Of a DNA stretch of 64,000 nt, positions 45,711 through 58,273 are shown piece by piece. The stretch comes from Platynereis dumerilii. Taxonomy: Eukaryota > Annelida > Polychaeta > Phyllodocida > Nereididae. Position numbers and translations under genes: made by a program. The notes below the pieces were generated by a model. That model was not told where the DNA came from. It saw only the letters and a program-made list of their open reading frames with translations, and did no database searches. Positions within the stretch are counted from its first letter, which is position 1. Every line of letters begins with the position of its first letter. The DNA is taken from positions 14,687,939-14,751,938 of the forward strand of contig JAPTHN010000004.1 of assembly GCA_026936325.1 (NCBI GenBank), given 5' to 3'.

Positions 45711-47506
45711 TCGATTGTGAAAGTGCAAAACCTCGTAAGTCAAAAAAAGCCATTTTTCATAAATTGGAAAAAGCCATCGTCGATCTTTTTTTACGGTAAT
45801 GTTTATCAATATGTGAGTTAGGCTCAACTTGACTTATTTATTTTGTCAGAGGTCGTTGACCGCTAACATTGATGTCACCATCAGATATGATTGAAAATGT
45901 TGACTTACAAGGTTTTGCACTTTCACTTTTTTCCAAGTTAAAACCTTGTAACTCGACCATTTATCACATTTTAAAGCAAAGCAACTTGCAGCATTGAATG
46001 TACCTCTAATCTATAGGTAAACAGTAAAAAATGTAATTTGACCATGATAAATAACAACAGCTAATTTTAATTAGTGGCTACAATAGCAAGAATGAGGAAA
46101 ATGACACTTTTTTCAGATTTTTGTGCACTCTCTTTTTCAATAGCCTATATCACCACAATAAATATAGGGAGGTAAAAAAATTTTAAAAAGGCAATTTCCC
46201 GTAAACCATAAAAAACATACCACAATCATAATTTTTCAAAAAAGGTTGAAATATCCTAAATATGTGCTTCAAAGTTCTGATTAGAGTTACGAGGTTTTGC
46301 CCTTTCACTTTTTGGAACAAATCGACATACAAGGTTTGGTGAAATCACTCTGTTACAGCTTCCAAAATTAGCAAAGAGGCAAGGTGACCAATTGACAACA
46401 TGTATTGGACATTGAATTTGTCATTCCACTCAAAATCTAAAAATAGCAAAATTTTGACATAGGGGAGACCGGGGCTGGTTGTCACAGGGGCAGGTTGTCA
46501 CACTTTTTATTGCACTAAACTATGGAGTCACACAGCTCAACCAATCATTGTTTTTTGCTTTTATAACCCACTGGAGTCTTTTTGATAAATCTTGACCCCT
46601 GGAAGGGAGTCTGGTAGGCACAAGGACTGTTAAAAATTTCCTGTCACAAAAAGTAATTTTTTGCCTTTAACTTGCATGCAATGCTAGTCTTTATCAAATA
46701 GTTGTTGAAAAAGATACAGTTAATACACTTACCATATAAACATCTCTTTAAATCGTCATTAGAACAAATAGTGAAAATTTTGATAACAGCGGCCCTGGTC
46801 ACCCGTTTTTGGAATTTTCATCAGTCGGGGCAGGTTGTCACAAAAAGGCGGGGCAGGTTGTCACACTTTTTGGAGCTGGTTGTTACCTATTAGGACCAGG
46901 CTTTTAAACCAAAAAAACTAACACAAATACAAATTTGTGCTTTATACATGCTATTGATGACTGAAGATGTATGCAGATATTGCATTGTGTTTAAATAAAT
47001 CGATTTCAAATTCATATATAAAATTTGCAAAAAAAATCGCAAAAATCCTACTTGGTATCAGAATGCTTTCCTACTGATTGGTAAGCCTTCATTTGCAGCA
47101 CTCTAGCACACAGTAGCATGTTTGTTAAGGTCTTCACTTGGCAAGTAAAGGATTCCTCATATGTCCAAAATAACTTTTCTTGGTCTAGATTTGCCCTACA
47201 GAGTTCCACTTCCTGCATTCGAGCTCATAACCAAAAGTGTGACAACCTGCCCCGAAAGTGTGACAACCTGCCCCGAATTCTGAATTTTAAAAAATGTCCA
47301 ATATCACATCAAGATTTCGATTGATATAGGTATATATTCACCAGATAGGTTTTAGTCACTCCCCTTTTGCCATTCATACAGAAGCAGTGCTCCTGCATGC
47401 TTTAAATAGAAATATGGCATGTTTAAGTTTTACACACTGTGACAACCTGCCCCTGTGACAACCAGCCCCGGTCTCCCCTATGAGGTTTTGCACTTTCACC
47501 ATCGAG
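45711..47506. mobile_element. inverted-repeat element inside the satellite, word GGTTTTGCACTTTCAC
   Basis: The left end CTCGATTGTGAAAGTGCAAA is the near-complement of the right end GCACTTTCACCATCGAG. The word GGTTTTGCACTTTCAC or a shorter form recurs near 45717, 45910, 45941, 46290 and 47484. Satellite-like sequence abuts both ends (GCAAAATGGAGTCAGCAG at left; TATACCTTTAATTTCC at right), so it inserted into the array. Another element is nested at 46462-47478. Confidence 0.8.
46462..47478. mobile_element. nested TA-flanked inverted-repeat element, word GGGGCAGGTTGTCACA
   Basis: The 1017-bp element has 41-bp perfect inverted ends starting GGGGAGACCGGGGCTGGTTG, with TA at 46460-46461 and 47479-47480. 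The word GGGGCAGGTTGTCACA is repeated near 46487, 46829 and 46850 in direct orientation and near 47240, 47258 and 47440 in inverse. No transposase frame. It is inserted near the right end of the 45711-47506 element, so it is the younger of the two. Confidence 0.93.
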
Positions 47507-49849
47507 CTATACCTTTAATTTCCTTTGATAGCTGCTGTCTACACAAAGGAATCTCTATCCTTCCCGTTCATTGCCATAGCTATTGTTTTTTTAGAGCAAT
47601 TTCCACTAAATGTCATTAGATATACACGCACAACACCTACCACAGCTTTGCAGTTTTAATTAAACAGGTATTCAAAAAATTGAGGCATAATTTTCTTTGG
47701 AAAATTTTTTGGTCCTTGGAAAATGTCCACTCCGTTCCCTTCATTTCCACGCTTACCAATGATACTTTTTCAAAGAAATTTAATGTATATATTGCTGACG
47801 GCGACAGTTTTTGATAGAGTGCAATCATAATATTGTACCTCTCAAATAGAATGCAGTATCAGGAGAAAAGCAAACCGTTCCTGTCCACTCTGTTACCACA
47901 AAATTATCAAAAAATTCAGACAAAATTGATGTTTAATTTTAATGAGATGAAGTCTTTCTGAAAAAGCGACTTACATCAATTTTTTCCTGTTATTCCTTTT
48001 TTAAATTGCTCAAAAAGAAGGTTTATTGCGTTAAGAGTCCCCTCCGTTACCACATTTTTCAGGGCACTTTGTCCCGAACTATTAGAATGGACCTTACATG
48101 GAATCACCAGTCTTTCATTATGCCTTGGGGTTTTTTCGAAGGCAGCTGCCTGTAAAATGGTAGTGACCACTCACTGACCAGCCTTTAATTATACCTTCAA
48201 GTTCCTTTGGAGGCTGCTGTCTGCAAAATGGAGTTACCAGCCTTCCAGTCAAACTGGCAGTTCCTTAAAAGGCTGCTGCCTTCAAAATGGAGTCACCATC
48301 CAGCTGAAACATGATGTTGCTGAGAAGTTACATTTATTTTGCAGGAATGTACTCCTTTTGTGATGTTGAGGAAAGTGACATTGCCAAAAGTCTTGTTGAT
48401 AGTGTAATGTTGAAGCAATGTTGCAGCAATGTTACGAGTGACGCAAACATTTTTGGTTAAATTTGTCTCAAAAGTTTAAAAAAATTCTGCAATCTTGTAG
48501 CAAGATCGCAATAAAATAATGTTATCTTTACAAATATTTCAGGTTGTATTAAGATGTTGCAAAACGCAGCAGCCTTGGAAGGAACTTCCAGAACTTTTTA
48601 GTGGAATCCCAAGGCTTTATGCCTTCAAAATGGAGTCATCAGCCTTCCAGTCTTATCTGATAGTTCCTTATAATGCTGCTGCCTTCAAAATGGACTCACT
48701 TAATTGAGTCACTAACATTCCCTCTGAAGGCTGCTGCTTTCACAGTGGAGTCACCAGCATTTTAGTCCTACTGGCAGTTCCTTATAAGGCTGCTGCCTGC
48801 AAAATGTCACCGGCCTTCCATTCTGCCTTGAGATTCCAGTCCTTTGTGGGCTGCTGTCTACAAAATGTAGTCACTTGCCTTTATTCTACCATAAAGTAGC
48901 CCCAGTTACTTCCTAAAATGTTCGTTTCTGAATCAAATAGTATCTGAAGAAATCCTCCTCAAAGAATTTATTTTGAGACTTCTTGGAAAGATTTTTTTCT
49001 TCGTCTAAACTAAGCAAGAATTTTTTTTTATTATGTATACAAGCCAAGTATGTTAGATCTTCAGAAAATTGGTTAATGATTAAAATGGGTCATTACTTTT
49101 TTGATAGTTGACAAAATGGAAGCATGGAATGCTCCTGCGTTTTTACTACTCTGGCTTGATCATGGACTATCAGTGATCTTGAAGCAACTGAGCTTCACAA
49201 GATAAAATAAATACAACATAAAATGAAAACGAGAAGACAGAGGCACAATTCAGCGCAAGGCAGAATGTGCTAGACCAAGTTCAGCCTGCACTATGGCCAT
49301 TATAAGATTTAAAAACAAAGCCGTCTGAAGGTTGATAATCAGGGTGTTAAAAACACAGGAGAAGTACATAATAACATCTTAAGAGATTGTCTGAAGCCCT
49401 GGTATGGATAGATAAGAAATACTGTGGTACAGACAATTTGATCTTTAAACAAGATGGGGAACCACACTCCCATGGAAAACCCAGAAGTGGATCAAGGTTC
49501 GGTCTGTTAAGTTTCCCGGCCAGACAATATGGCCCCTATTATCACAAGATCTCAATCAATGTGATTGTTCTGGGTGGGCAAATTTAGAGGCAGATCCCTG
49601 CAAGACACCACAGACCTTAGTTGTCCAATGAAGGCTTCCATTAAGTTTGTATGGGAAAAACGTACACAAATTTACATTTTTTTACACCTTCGCATCATTT
49701 AGGCCGACTGTAGAAAAGTCATCAGTCCAAAAGGACTTGCGAATGAATACATTATCTCTAGAAAGGTTGTTCGTTGCTATACGAGTGGTTTTTGTATTGA
49801 AAAATAAGTAATTGTTAAAATGAGTGTTATCCAAAAAATTATTCATAAG
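47507..49849. repeat. degenerate satellite tail and unassigned flank
   Basis: Decayed 59-bp-type monomers are recognisable at about 47510-47545, 48090-48310 and 48560-48890, among unrelated AT-rich DNA. A further iterated phrase, CCACTCCGTTNCC, occurs near 47728, 47882 and 48038 and may be what is left of another word-type element. No gene is seen. Confidence 0.6.
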
Positions 49850-51699
49850 TGTTAATAAGCTGTCTCAGAGAAAATCATGCAGAGCTGTTCGGATGACGTT
49901 CTCGGAATGGCCTAAAATTTTGCATAGGTACCAGACCACCTCTTAAACGAAGAAATGTGAAGTTGGAAATTCAAAACTCAAATTACTTTTCTCACAGGGG
50001 GGCCTTAAAATAGGGGTGTCGGGAAGCCATTTTTCACAGAAATCCTCATTTCATCAACAAAAAAGTGGCCGATATTCAGGCCTCTCTGGATGATAGAAAA
50101 AATTAACAAGAACTATCCAAACTGGGTTTGGATGAAGGCTACCATTGTTTTTAACAATAAACACCTCTATTTATTAATTTCACTAAAAAGGCTACTTTGG
50201 TGAGGTCACTCCGAAACTGCAGATTTTGTGTTTTTCAAAATTTGAAAAACATGCCATTATTGGAGGGCAATTTCCCAATCTTGTGCGGGTCTAGGATTGA
50301 CAATATTTGGTTAGAAAATTAGCAGAATACTTTGAATTTAGATATCTGGTGAGAAAACCGTGGGAAAATTTGAATTTTCAGAAAATTCAGCCATTTCAAA
50401 AACTGTATTTTTCCGAATTTCCGTAAAAAATCATGAAATTTCCATAGTCAAAAGGTCGAAGTAGTACTAACCCTATTATCATAATTTTGATTGAAATTAA
50501 TGAAAATCACAATTATTCAGTAAATTAGTTAAGTTTCATCTGGAAAAAAACAGTTTTTTGTATCAAACGGCTCATTTTCAAAATTTAGTTTTTCACAAAT
50601 TTTGATAAGTTTCGGGAAATGTATCAATTTTGTGGGCCTATGTCTGACATAATAGCACTTCCATGTTAAACAATTTCCATGATCATTCATGGAAAAACAC
50701 CTATATTTAGTAAATCAGGTGAGATAATTGTGGGAAATAAAGGAATTTTGAAAATATGGATACTCCAGGGGGGTCACCCCGAACTGCAGATTTTGCTGTT
50801 TTTCAAAATTTGAAAAACATGCCATGTTAAGAGGGCAATTTCTCAAATTTGTGAGCACTTACATAGACTATACTTGGTTAGAAAATTGGCAAAACACTTG
50901 AATTTTATTTGTCTGTTGAGAAATTTGTGTGAAAATGTGAATTATCAGATATTCAGTCATTTCAAAAACTGTAATTTTCCGAATTTCCGTAAAAAATCAT
51001 GAAATTCCATAGTCAAAAAGGTCAAAGTAGTACCGACCCTATTATCATAATTGTGATTGAAATTAATGAAAATTACCATTATTCAGTAATTTAGTTAATT
51101 TTCATGTGGAAAACCAATTCTTTTGTATTGCACGGCTAATTTTCAAAATTTAGTTTTTTGTAAATTTCGATAAGTTCCGGGAAATGTATTTATTTTGTGG
51201 GCCTATGTCTGACATAGTAACACTTCCATGTTAACCAATTTCCACGATCATTCATGGAAAAACACCTATATTTAGTAAATCAGTGGAGATAATTGTGGGA
51301 AATGAAGAAATTTTGAAAATATGGATACTCCAGGGGGGATCACTCCAAAACAGATTTTGCTGTTTTTCAAAATTTGAAAAACGTGCCATGTTAAGAGGGC
51401 AATTTCTCAAATTGGTGAGCACTTATATTAACCATATTTTGTTAGAAAATTGGCAGAACACTTGGATTTTATATATCTGGTGAGAAAACTATGGGAAGAT
51501 GTCAATTCTCAAAAACTGAAATTTTCAGAATTTCCGTAAAAAAATCATGAAATTTAGTAAATTCAGTAGTACTGACCGCATTTTCGATTTTTTTTCAAAA
51601 GTTACCGGAAATTCATCAGTTTTGTCTGACATGGTAATACTTCAGTAATCATTCATGTTAAAACACTTCTATTAAGTAAAGGCCAACCAGAAAATAGTT

Positions 51700-51960
51700 T
51701 TGGGGGGCTATGGATTTTTACTCCGTGACAAACTTTTTTTCGTTTGCAACGTCGATGAACAATTTTTTTTATGTGTAGGAGAGCAACAGACTTTTCTTTT
51801 TTCGCAAATTTAACATTACGGTATCCCAGGTAGTAGCTAGAGTTGGAAACAGAGTTTTTTTTTTTCAGGTGCTGAATAAACTTTTTTTCAGCGTGGATTT
51901 GAAAACAAACTTTTTTTTCACCAAAAATCCAAAGCCCCTTGAACCAAAAGATCATCCGCT
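51700..51960. repeat. spacer segment with iterated ACAAACTTTTTTT motif
   Basis: Within the spacer of the palindrome, ACAAACTTTTTTTCG and close variants recur about five times (near 51729, 51750, 51790, 51886 and 51903). This is another case of a short word repeated at short intervals. No matching inverted end was found. Confidence 0.45.
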
Positions 51961-52592
51961 TCTCCCCTAAATAGGGAGGTAATTGTGGGAAATCGTCAGA
52001 TTTTCTTGGATTTGGCACAATACCAAGGTCACGGAAATATGTCAGGTCTCATTCTGAGATTAGCCATTGAGCTTCATTCAGAGATTAGCAAGATGGCGGC
52101 CTGAGGACCCAGCAGGGTGGGCAGAAGGAGTGAGATTAAATGAGGATGAATAAGAAAGGATAGATTAGAGAATGCACTTTCTTGAATCTCCCCTTTCCAG
52201 TGCAATCACAATTTTGCTAAAAAATAATAATTTTGGACTGGCTAAATGCCATGTGGTAACAGGCCTGGGGAGGGTGAGTGACACCAACGCCATCTGGTAT
52301 ATATCGGACATGCACATCAATGCACCATTGCTGCTGATGCTCATCAAAACGCTATTTATTCCGCTGTTTCTGTCATCGTCAATGTGATGGTTTTTTGGGG
52401 TCATTTGATGGAACTTTTGCAAAGTGACCCTAGACAACAAAAGGACTTTTAAAAAAGGGTTATACAATGGCAAATGTATGCTGTCAAGATTTAGGTGATT
52501 GTTTCATGAGTGTTATTGGAGTTACCCTAAAAGATGAGATTATTTATTTTGAATGCAGATTCTCGATCTCCGGAGTCCGGATTCATTAGAGT

Positions 52593-52768
52593 GATGAATT
52601 TACCTTCAGGAGAATTGGTATAAATTGTCAGAATTTTTGGCAACTTTGCATCGTCTTCATCGTGAATGTGACAGAGTACTAGAGCTCGCATGATGACTCA
52701 GCCCCACAGCACATTCACTGATTAAGACGATGAGAAATCCCAATTTTCCTGAAGGTAAATTCATCACT
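52593..52768. mobile_element. small foldback MITE
   Basis: GTGATGAATTTACCTTCAGG at the left and the complement of CCTGAAGGTAAATTCATCAC at the right are inverted repeats of about 28 bp with one mismatch. The element is 176 bp and lies in the spacer of the giant palindrome. Confidence 0.75.
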
Positions 52769-52965
52769 ATAATTATTTAATTGTTTCGTTAGCATTTCTT
52801 GATACCTCCTCCCTGGATCAAGCAGTTCATGTCTGATGACGTCACAATGACCATTGTCATAAATTTATTCTTACAAGTAAACAATTTCTTACAGTGGTGA
52901 TGATGTTATATAAGCTCACCTAGCAAAAGAACAGCTCATTCTGTTTGGTGCTCCCGTCTTGGGCC

Positions 52966-53290
52966 GCTGGGTGGCCAAGTGGCTGAGGTGCCTGCCTGCT
53001 CCGCTGAAGGTCTTGGCTCGCATGGGTTCGAACCCCAGGTAGGGAGCCTAAAATTTTCAGTGGACCTTCATGAGCAAAATCCCAGCTGGATGTCATTTGG
53101 ATGAGACATTAAATTGGCGGCCCCTTGTATCAGTATCTATGCTGGGGAAGTAAAAGATCCCTCACATGGGGTATGTGTAACATTTAAGGACTCCTGCTCT
53201 CTCTCCCATCTCATCAATCAACCCTCGTGAGTGCCCAGAACAGCTTAGAGGGCTGCACTTACCATATCTATCTATATAGATATCTACTGT
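52966..53290 (+). repeat. tRNA-derived SINE, family B (tRNA-Ser/Leu-like head)
   Basis: An A-box region TGGCCAAGTGGCTGAGGTGC and B box GGGTTCGAACCCC are spaced by a long variable part, which suggests a tRNA-Ser or tRNA-Leu ancestor. A conserved middle (GATGAGACATTAAATTGGCG) and tail (CAACCCTCGTGAGTGCCCAG) match the diverged copy at 39480. The 3' end has a short TATCTA run. It sits inside the spacer of the palindrome. Confidence 0.9.
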
Positions 53291-55518
53291 GACTGCCTAA
53301 ACAGGAAGTTCCAGTAGTTGCTATAAAAAGTGGAGCTAATATTTAAGTCACAGTTAAGTTTAGTAATTTATTTAAATACCTAAAATACCTTCCAAAATAG
53401 CCTTAAAATTTCAGTCTTGTCTATAACAACCTCTAATGACACATTTCAGGGATTTAAATCGACATATAAATAAATGTATCCAACATTGAAAATAATCATT
53501 TCCATATTGTAAGAAGTGAATAAAAATTAAAAGTTAATGACTGAAACGGATCACCCAAGTAAGAAATCATGACAACACTTTGTTGATAATCAAAATTGGA
53601 TAAAAAATAAGAGTGATAAGCAAATTTGGTGGGAAATGAAGTGTTACTATATCAGACTTAGGCCCACAAAGTTGAAACATTATCGGAACTCAATATCACT
53701 TCTGAAAATTTGTTTTATAAAATTGGACCTGTGATACAAAATGATTATTTTTGTAGACAAAACTTTGACCTTTTAACTATGGATATTTCATGAATTTTTT
53801 TACGGAAATTTGGAAAATTAGTTTTTGAAATGGCTGAATTTTTGAAAATTCAAATTTTCCCACAAATTTCTCACCAGATATATGAAATCAAAGTAGTCTG
53901 CCAATTTACTGAACAAATATAGTCAATATATGTGCTCACCAATTTGAGAAATTGCCCACTAAACATGGGATGTTTTTCAAATTTTGAAAAACAGCAAAAT
54001 CTGCGGTTTCGGAGTGACCCCCCTGGAGTATCCATATTTTCAAAATATCTGCATTTCCCACAATTTTCTCCCCTGATTTACTAAGTATAGGTGTTTTTTC
54101 ATGAATGATCATGAGAAATGGCTAAAATGGAAGTGTTACGATGTCAGACTTGGGCCCACAAAATTGATACATTTCCGCCAACTTATCAAAATTAGTGAAA
54201 AATTAAATTTTGAAAATTAGCCCTATGATACAAATGAATTATTATTTTTTCAGATGAAACTACAACTAATTTACTGTATAATCGTATTTTCTATTATTTA
54301 AAATCAAATTATGAAAATAGGGTTGGTACTACATTGACCTTTTGACTGTGAATTTCATGATTATTTACGGAAATTAGGGAAAATTACAGTTTTTGAAATG
54401 ACTGAATATCTGAAAATTCACATTTTTACACAAATTTCTCAACAGATATATAAAATCCAAGTGTTTTGCCAATTTTCTAACCAAATATGGTCAATATAAG
54501 TGCACACAAATTTGAAAATTGCCCTGTTAACATGGCATGTTTTTCAAATTTTGAAAAACAGCAAAATCTGCAGTTTCGGAGTGACCCCCCTGGAGTATCC
54601 ATATTTTCAAAATTCCTTTATTTCCCACAATTATCTCACCTGATTTACTAAATGTAGGTATTTTTCCATGAATGATCATGGAAATTGTTTAACATGGAAG
54701 TGCTATTATGTCAGACATAGGCCCACAAAATTGATACATTTCCCGAAACTTATCAAAATTTGTGAAAAACTAAATTTTGAAAATTAGCCGTTTGATACAA
54801 AAAAATTATTTTTTCCAGATGAAACTTAACTAATTTACTGAATAATTGTGATTTTCATTAATTTCAATCAAAATTATGATAATAGGGTTAGTACTACTTT
54901 GACCTTTTGACTATGGAAATTTCATGATTTTTTACGGAAATTCGGAAAAATACAGTTTTTGAAATGGCTGAATTTTCTGGAAATTCAAATTTTCCCACGG
55001 TTTTCTCAGCAGATATCTAAAATCAAAGTATTCTGCTTATTTTCTAACCAAATATTGTCAATCCTAGACCCGCACAAGATTGAGAAATTGCCCTCCAATA
55101 ATGGCATGTTTTTCAAATTTTTAAAAACACAAAATCTGCAAATTCGGAGTGACCCCCCCAAAGTAGCCTTTTTAGTGAAATTAATAAATAGAGGTGATTT
55201 ATTGTTAAAAACAATGCTAGCCTTCATCCAAACCCAGTTTGGATAGTTCTTGTTAATTTTTTCTATCATCCAGAGAGGGCTGAACATCGACCTCTTTTTT
55301 GTTGAAGAAATGAGGATTTCTGTGAAAAATGGCTTCCCGACACCTCTATTTTGAGGCCCCCCTGTGAGAAAAGTATTCTGAGTTTTGAAGTTCCAACTTC
55401 ACATTTCTTCGTTTAAGAGGTGGTCTGGTCACAACGTAAAATTTTAGGCCATTCCGAGAACGTCATCCGAACCAATTCCCTGATATTGCATGATTTTCTC
55501 TGAGACAGCTCATTAAGT

Positions 55519-56545
55519 TTTTTTTTACCACTACTTTTGTTTTGTATTGAAACAGAAAAACTACTGGTTTACAGACTATGCAAAAATAAAGGTGAAGATC
55601 TAATAAAACTGTTATTTTCTTCACTGTGCTCAGTGTCTGTGTACCTGTCACGGTTGTGTGACTTTTCACAGGTCTAGTGGAGTGATGACCTAGTTCAAAT
55701 CTAACCTGGGGCATTTTAGAGAACTATATCTCTGTACAGTGCATTTGGCATAAAATGTATATATACACTGTTACATCCATAGATTAACATCATTAGCAGG
55801 ATAATTATGTTTCTCTGATGTTTAATTCTCCATACTAAAACACAGGACTTTGGACATGCAAAATATACCTTTGTAATGATGTGCACATAATCTCTTATGT
55901 TCTGTTACACTGAATAATCACAATGCATAGTAAACAGACATTGCATTGTCAATTAATGACATTTTACAACTGGGATTAACTTGTCTAACATCAGTGCCAT
56001 TAAAAGTAATACTGGCAGTATGTGATACTGTTCACATTATATATCCTCTGGGATTATCTGGATCTGTATACTTGTTATGAATTATTAACAACTACATGCC
56101 ATCATTTAAAACTATTGCATAATAAATGCAATAATGAAAGATCAGAGCAATATCAAGGATACATTTTTATATTTTTTAAATTATTTCCTGTAGATTTTGT
56201 ACTGCCTCCGTTTTGGGCTTCTTGCAGAAAACCGCCCACGGGATCTAGTATCTTGCATTAAATGCGATATCAGATTTTGGGTAAGCATGTATTATTATTA
56301 TAGCTCTTTGTGGATTGGCAGTCCATCAGATAAAAATATTTTCTTTCTTTTTAATCTCACGATGCAATAATGTGGCAGAACTGTACATGCTGTACATGAC
56401 TTTCTGTTCGAAAAAAACATTGGTTTGGAGAAAGCATATATATGTTTCAGAAAAAGTCAATTCATATAAAATCAAATTGCTGCCAGCTATAGACACCTCT
56501 TAGAACTGTGTATGTAGTCACTGTAGGCCAAACCTATGCAAAGTG
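55519..56545. other. intergenic, nothing recognised
   Basis: AT-rich DNA with no clear ends, RNA gene or protein. Chance frames only. Confidence 0.4.
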
Positions 56546-56547
56546 TA

Positions 56548-57812
56548 GGGGAGACCGGGGCACATTGGACCTCGGGGCACGTTGGACCATCGCCAATATT
56601 TTTTTTATAAAACATGTTCAGTTATCAAAATCCCCAATGAAGAGACCTTTAGTGGTATACCTTTTGGCCAAAAGATTTCATGACATTGAAGGAAAATTGT
56701 GAGTTCTATTTCAGGTTGTCTGATTTCCGGCAGAGAAAGTGACTTTCTCCAAGTCTCGATGGCCAGGTTACCCTTCTTAAAATATGGGGGATCCAGTCAG
56801 ACAAGTCTCATAAATTGAAACTCACTACTTAAGTAAAGTTTGATATAAGTTTCCCGAGTTCAAATGCAACCATGTTAGCGAGGCATGCACATCTCCATAA
56901 GAGGTTGGGACGGGGCTGGTTGGACCAGCATGGCCGGGGCACGTTGGACCATTATAAACTGGATTGACTGACAAAAAATAATCTGCAAATTGCCAGCTGT
57001 GTAATTTTTAACATGAATAGAGCAGCTAAGTCATTGCTGCACAATAGGAGGATAAAATCAATCCCTATGGCTAATCTGCCAACCCTTCTAGCTGAAACAA
57101 GATTTAATTATCTAAATATCTAAATATCTAATCTATCTAAATATCTAAATATAAAAGTGCTAACTCTCATGGCTCTTTGTCTCAAGCATAATTCTGTCAC
57201 AATTCTCTGGACAGCTGTCAAACTGTGCATGTGCCACATCACAGACTTTTACTTTGTTTTGCAATAGTCACTGCACTTCAACAATTCCTACTTGCTTTGA
57301 AATCCACCTTCATTTAACACCTTCTCCACCAATATTTCACCAATGTGCATAAATGGGTCATAGGCTTTCTGGCAAGCTCCCCAGGTGGCTACATAGGCCA
57401 GCCATTCCAGACAACACATGCAGGTGCTGCCACCACAGCATGCTCATGAATACAAATAGTTCTCCACACAAATTTGCATGAACAAAATCGACTGTGTTTT
57501 CAATTTATGAGTTTATTGACAGTTTATTACTCAAAGGCCACAACTGTTTATATAATATAGTCACCCTTTATCATTACCAGCAGCGTGCCATCACATTGCT
57601 ATTTCCACAGGTACAAAACCCACTCTAAGTGGCTCAAATACTCGCTTGCAACGGGTTTTCTAGTTACAATTATCTGGGTAAATATTCCGATATAATCATT
57701 CTGCAATGACACACAAGTGTGTGTTGTGATCAGTGAGAATAAAATGTGGTGTTTGCTCACATTCTTCTACTTTGCAGGACTTTCATTCCGTGGTCCAACC
57801 TGCCCCACACCT
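56548..57812. mobile_element. inverted-repeat element, word GGGGCACGTTGGACC, right end uncertain
   Basis: The left end, preceded by TA at 56546-56547, begins GGGGAGACCGGGGCACATTG, the same first 15 bases as the 46462 element. The word GGGGCACGTTGGACC recurs near 56574, 56907 (variant) and 56936, and in inverse (GGTCCAACCTGCCCC) near 57792. The expected mirror of the outermost 15 bases was not found at the right, so that end is lost or lies elsewhere. A TATCTAAA microsatellite lies at 57108-57152. Confidence 0.75.
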
Positions 57813-58270
57813 TCAAACATCTTTGGTATTTGACTGACAGCCTCCAAAGTTTCAATGTGAGTTAGGAAGACATTCTGTGTTGACATGACCATAGGAGAAT
57901 TTGTCTTACCTTTTCTTGTAAATTAGTATCCTAAGATTTTTCCTGTTACCCATTCCAAATAATAGATAGGGCCTATCCCATGAAATTTAACTGAATTACC
58001 ATAAAAGAACACCTTTAATTTCCTCTTCTTTAAAAAAAAATTCCCAGCTTTTAGCTTTATAACCATATCATTTAGAAATGTTCATACATATACTTAGTAT
58101 ACTAAATTGTTATTAATAATTTAGGGACAGCTACAACAATGCGCGAGACGTGACAAATGACGAAGCTGTTGGTCGCAAAATTATTTTCGGGGAAATGTCT
58201 TGCCCCCCCCCCCCCGGGGCCCGTGGGAAAAATCCTGCCTATGCCAGCCTGTGTCCATCCAGGATTAACA
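57813..58270. other. intergenic with a C-run repeat fragment
   Basis: Near 58195-58255 a run of 14 C followed by GGGGCCCGTGGG resembles the core of the GC-rich MITEs at 17690 and 23601. The rest holds nothing recognised. Confidence 0.4.
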
Positions 58271-58273
58271 GTA

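Larger units (their letters stand above)
49850..55518. mobile_element. giant imperfect palindrome (foldback-like element, 5.7 kb)
   Basis: The left arm, 49850 to about 51690, is the inverse complement of the right arm, about 53560 to 55518, with roughly 90% identity by eye (for example AGCTGTCTCAGAGAAAATCA at 49860 and its complement near 55490). Each arm holds three ~566-bp units, marked by GCAGATTTTG near 50219, 50786 and 51352 at left and by CAAAATCTGC near 53995, 54563 and 55130 at right. The spacer of about 1.9 kb holds a SINE and other repeats. No transposase seen. A foldback transposon or an old inverted duplication would both fit. Confidence 0.85.

Noticed and set aside
52966-53050. 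tRNA-Ser or tRNA-Leu gene
   Set aside because: It is the head of a family B SINE with a second diverged copy at 39480.
55006-55287. ORFs on both strands within the palindrome arms
   Set aside because: They reappear in mirrored arm copies with frame changes and have no domain features.
49850-55518. Polinton or other large DNA virus-like element
   Set aside because: The long inverted arms are suggestive, but there is no polymerase, integrase, capsid or ATPase frame, and the arms are tandem units.
57108-57152. Regulatory ATCTAAAT repeat
   Set aside because: A simple microsatellite inside a non-coding element.
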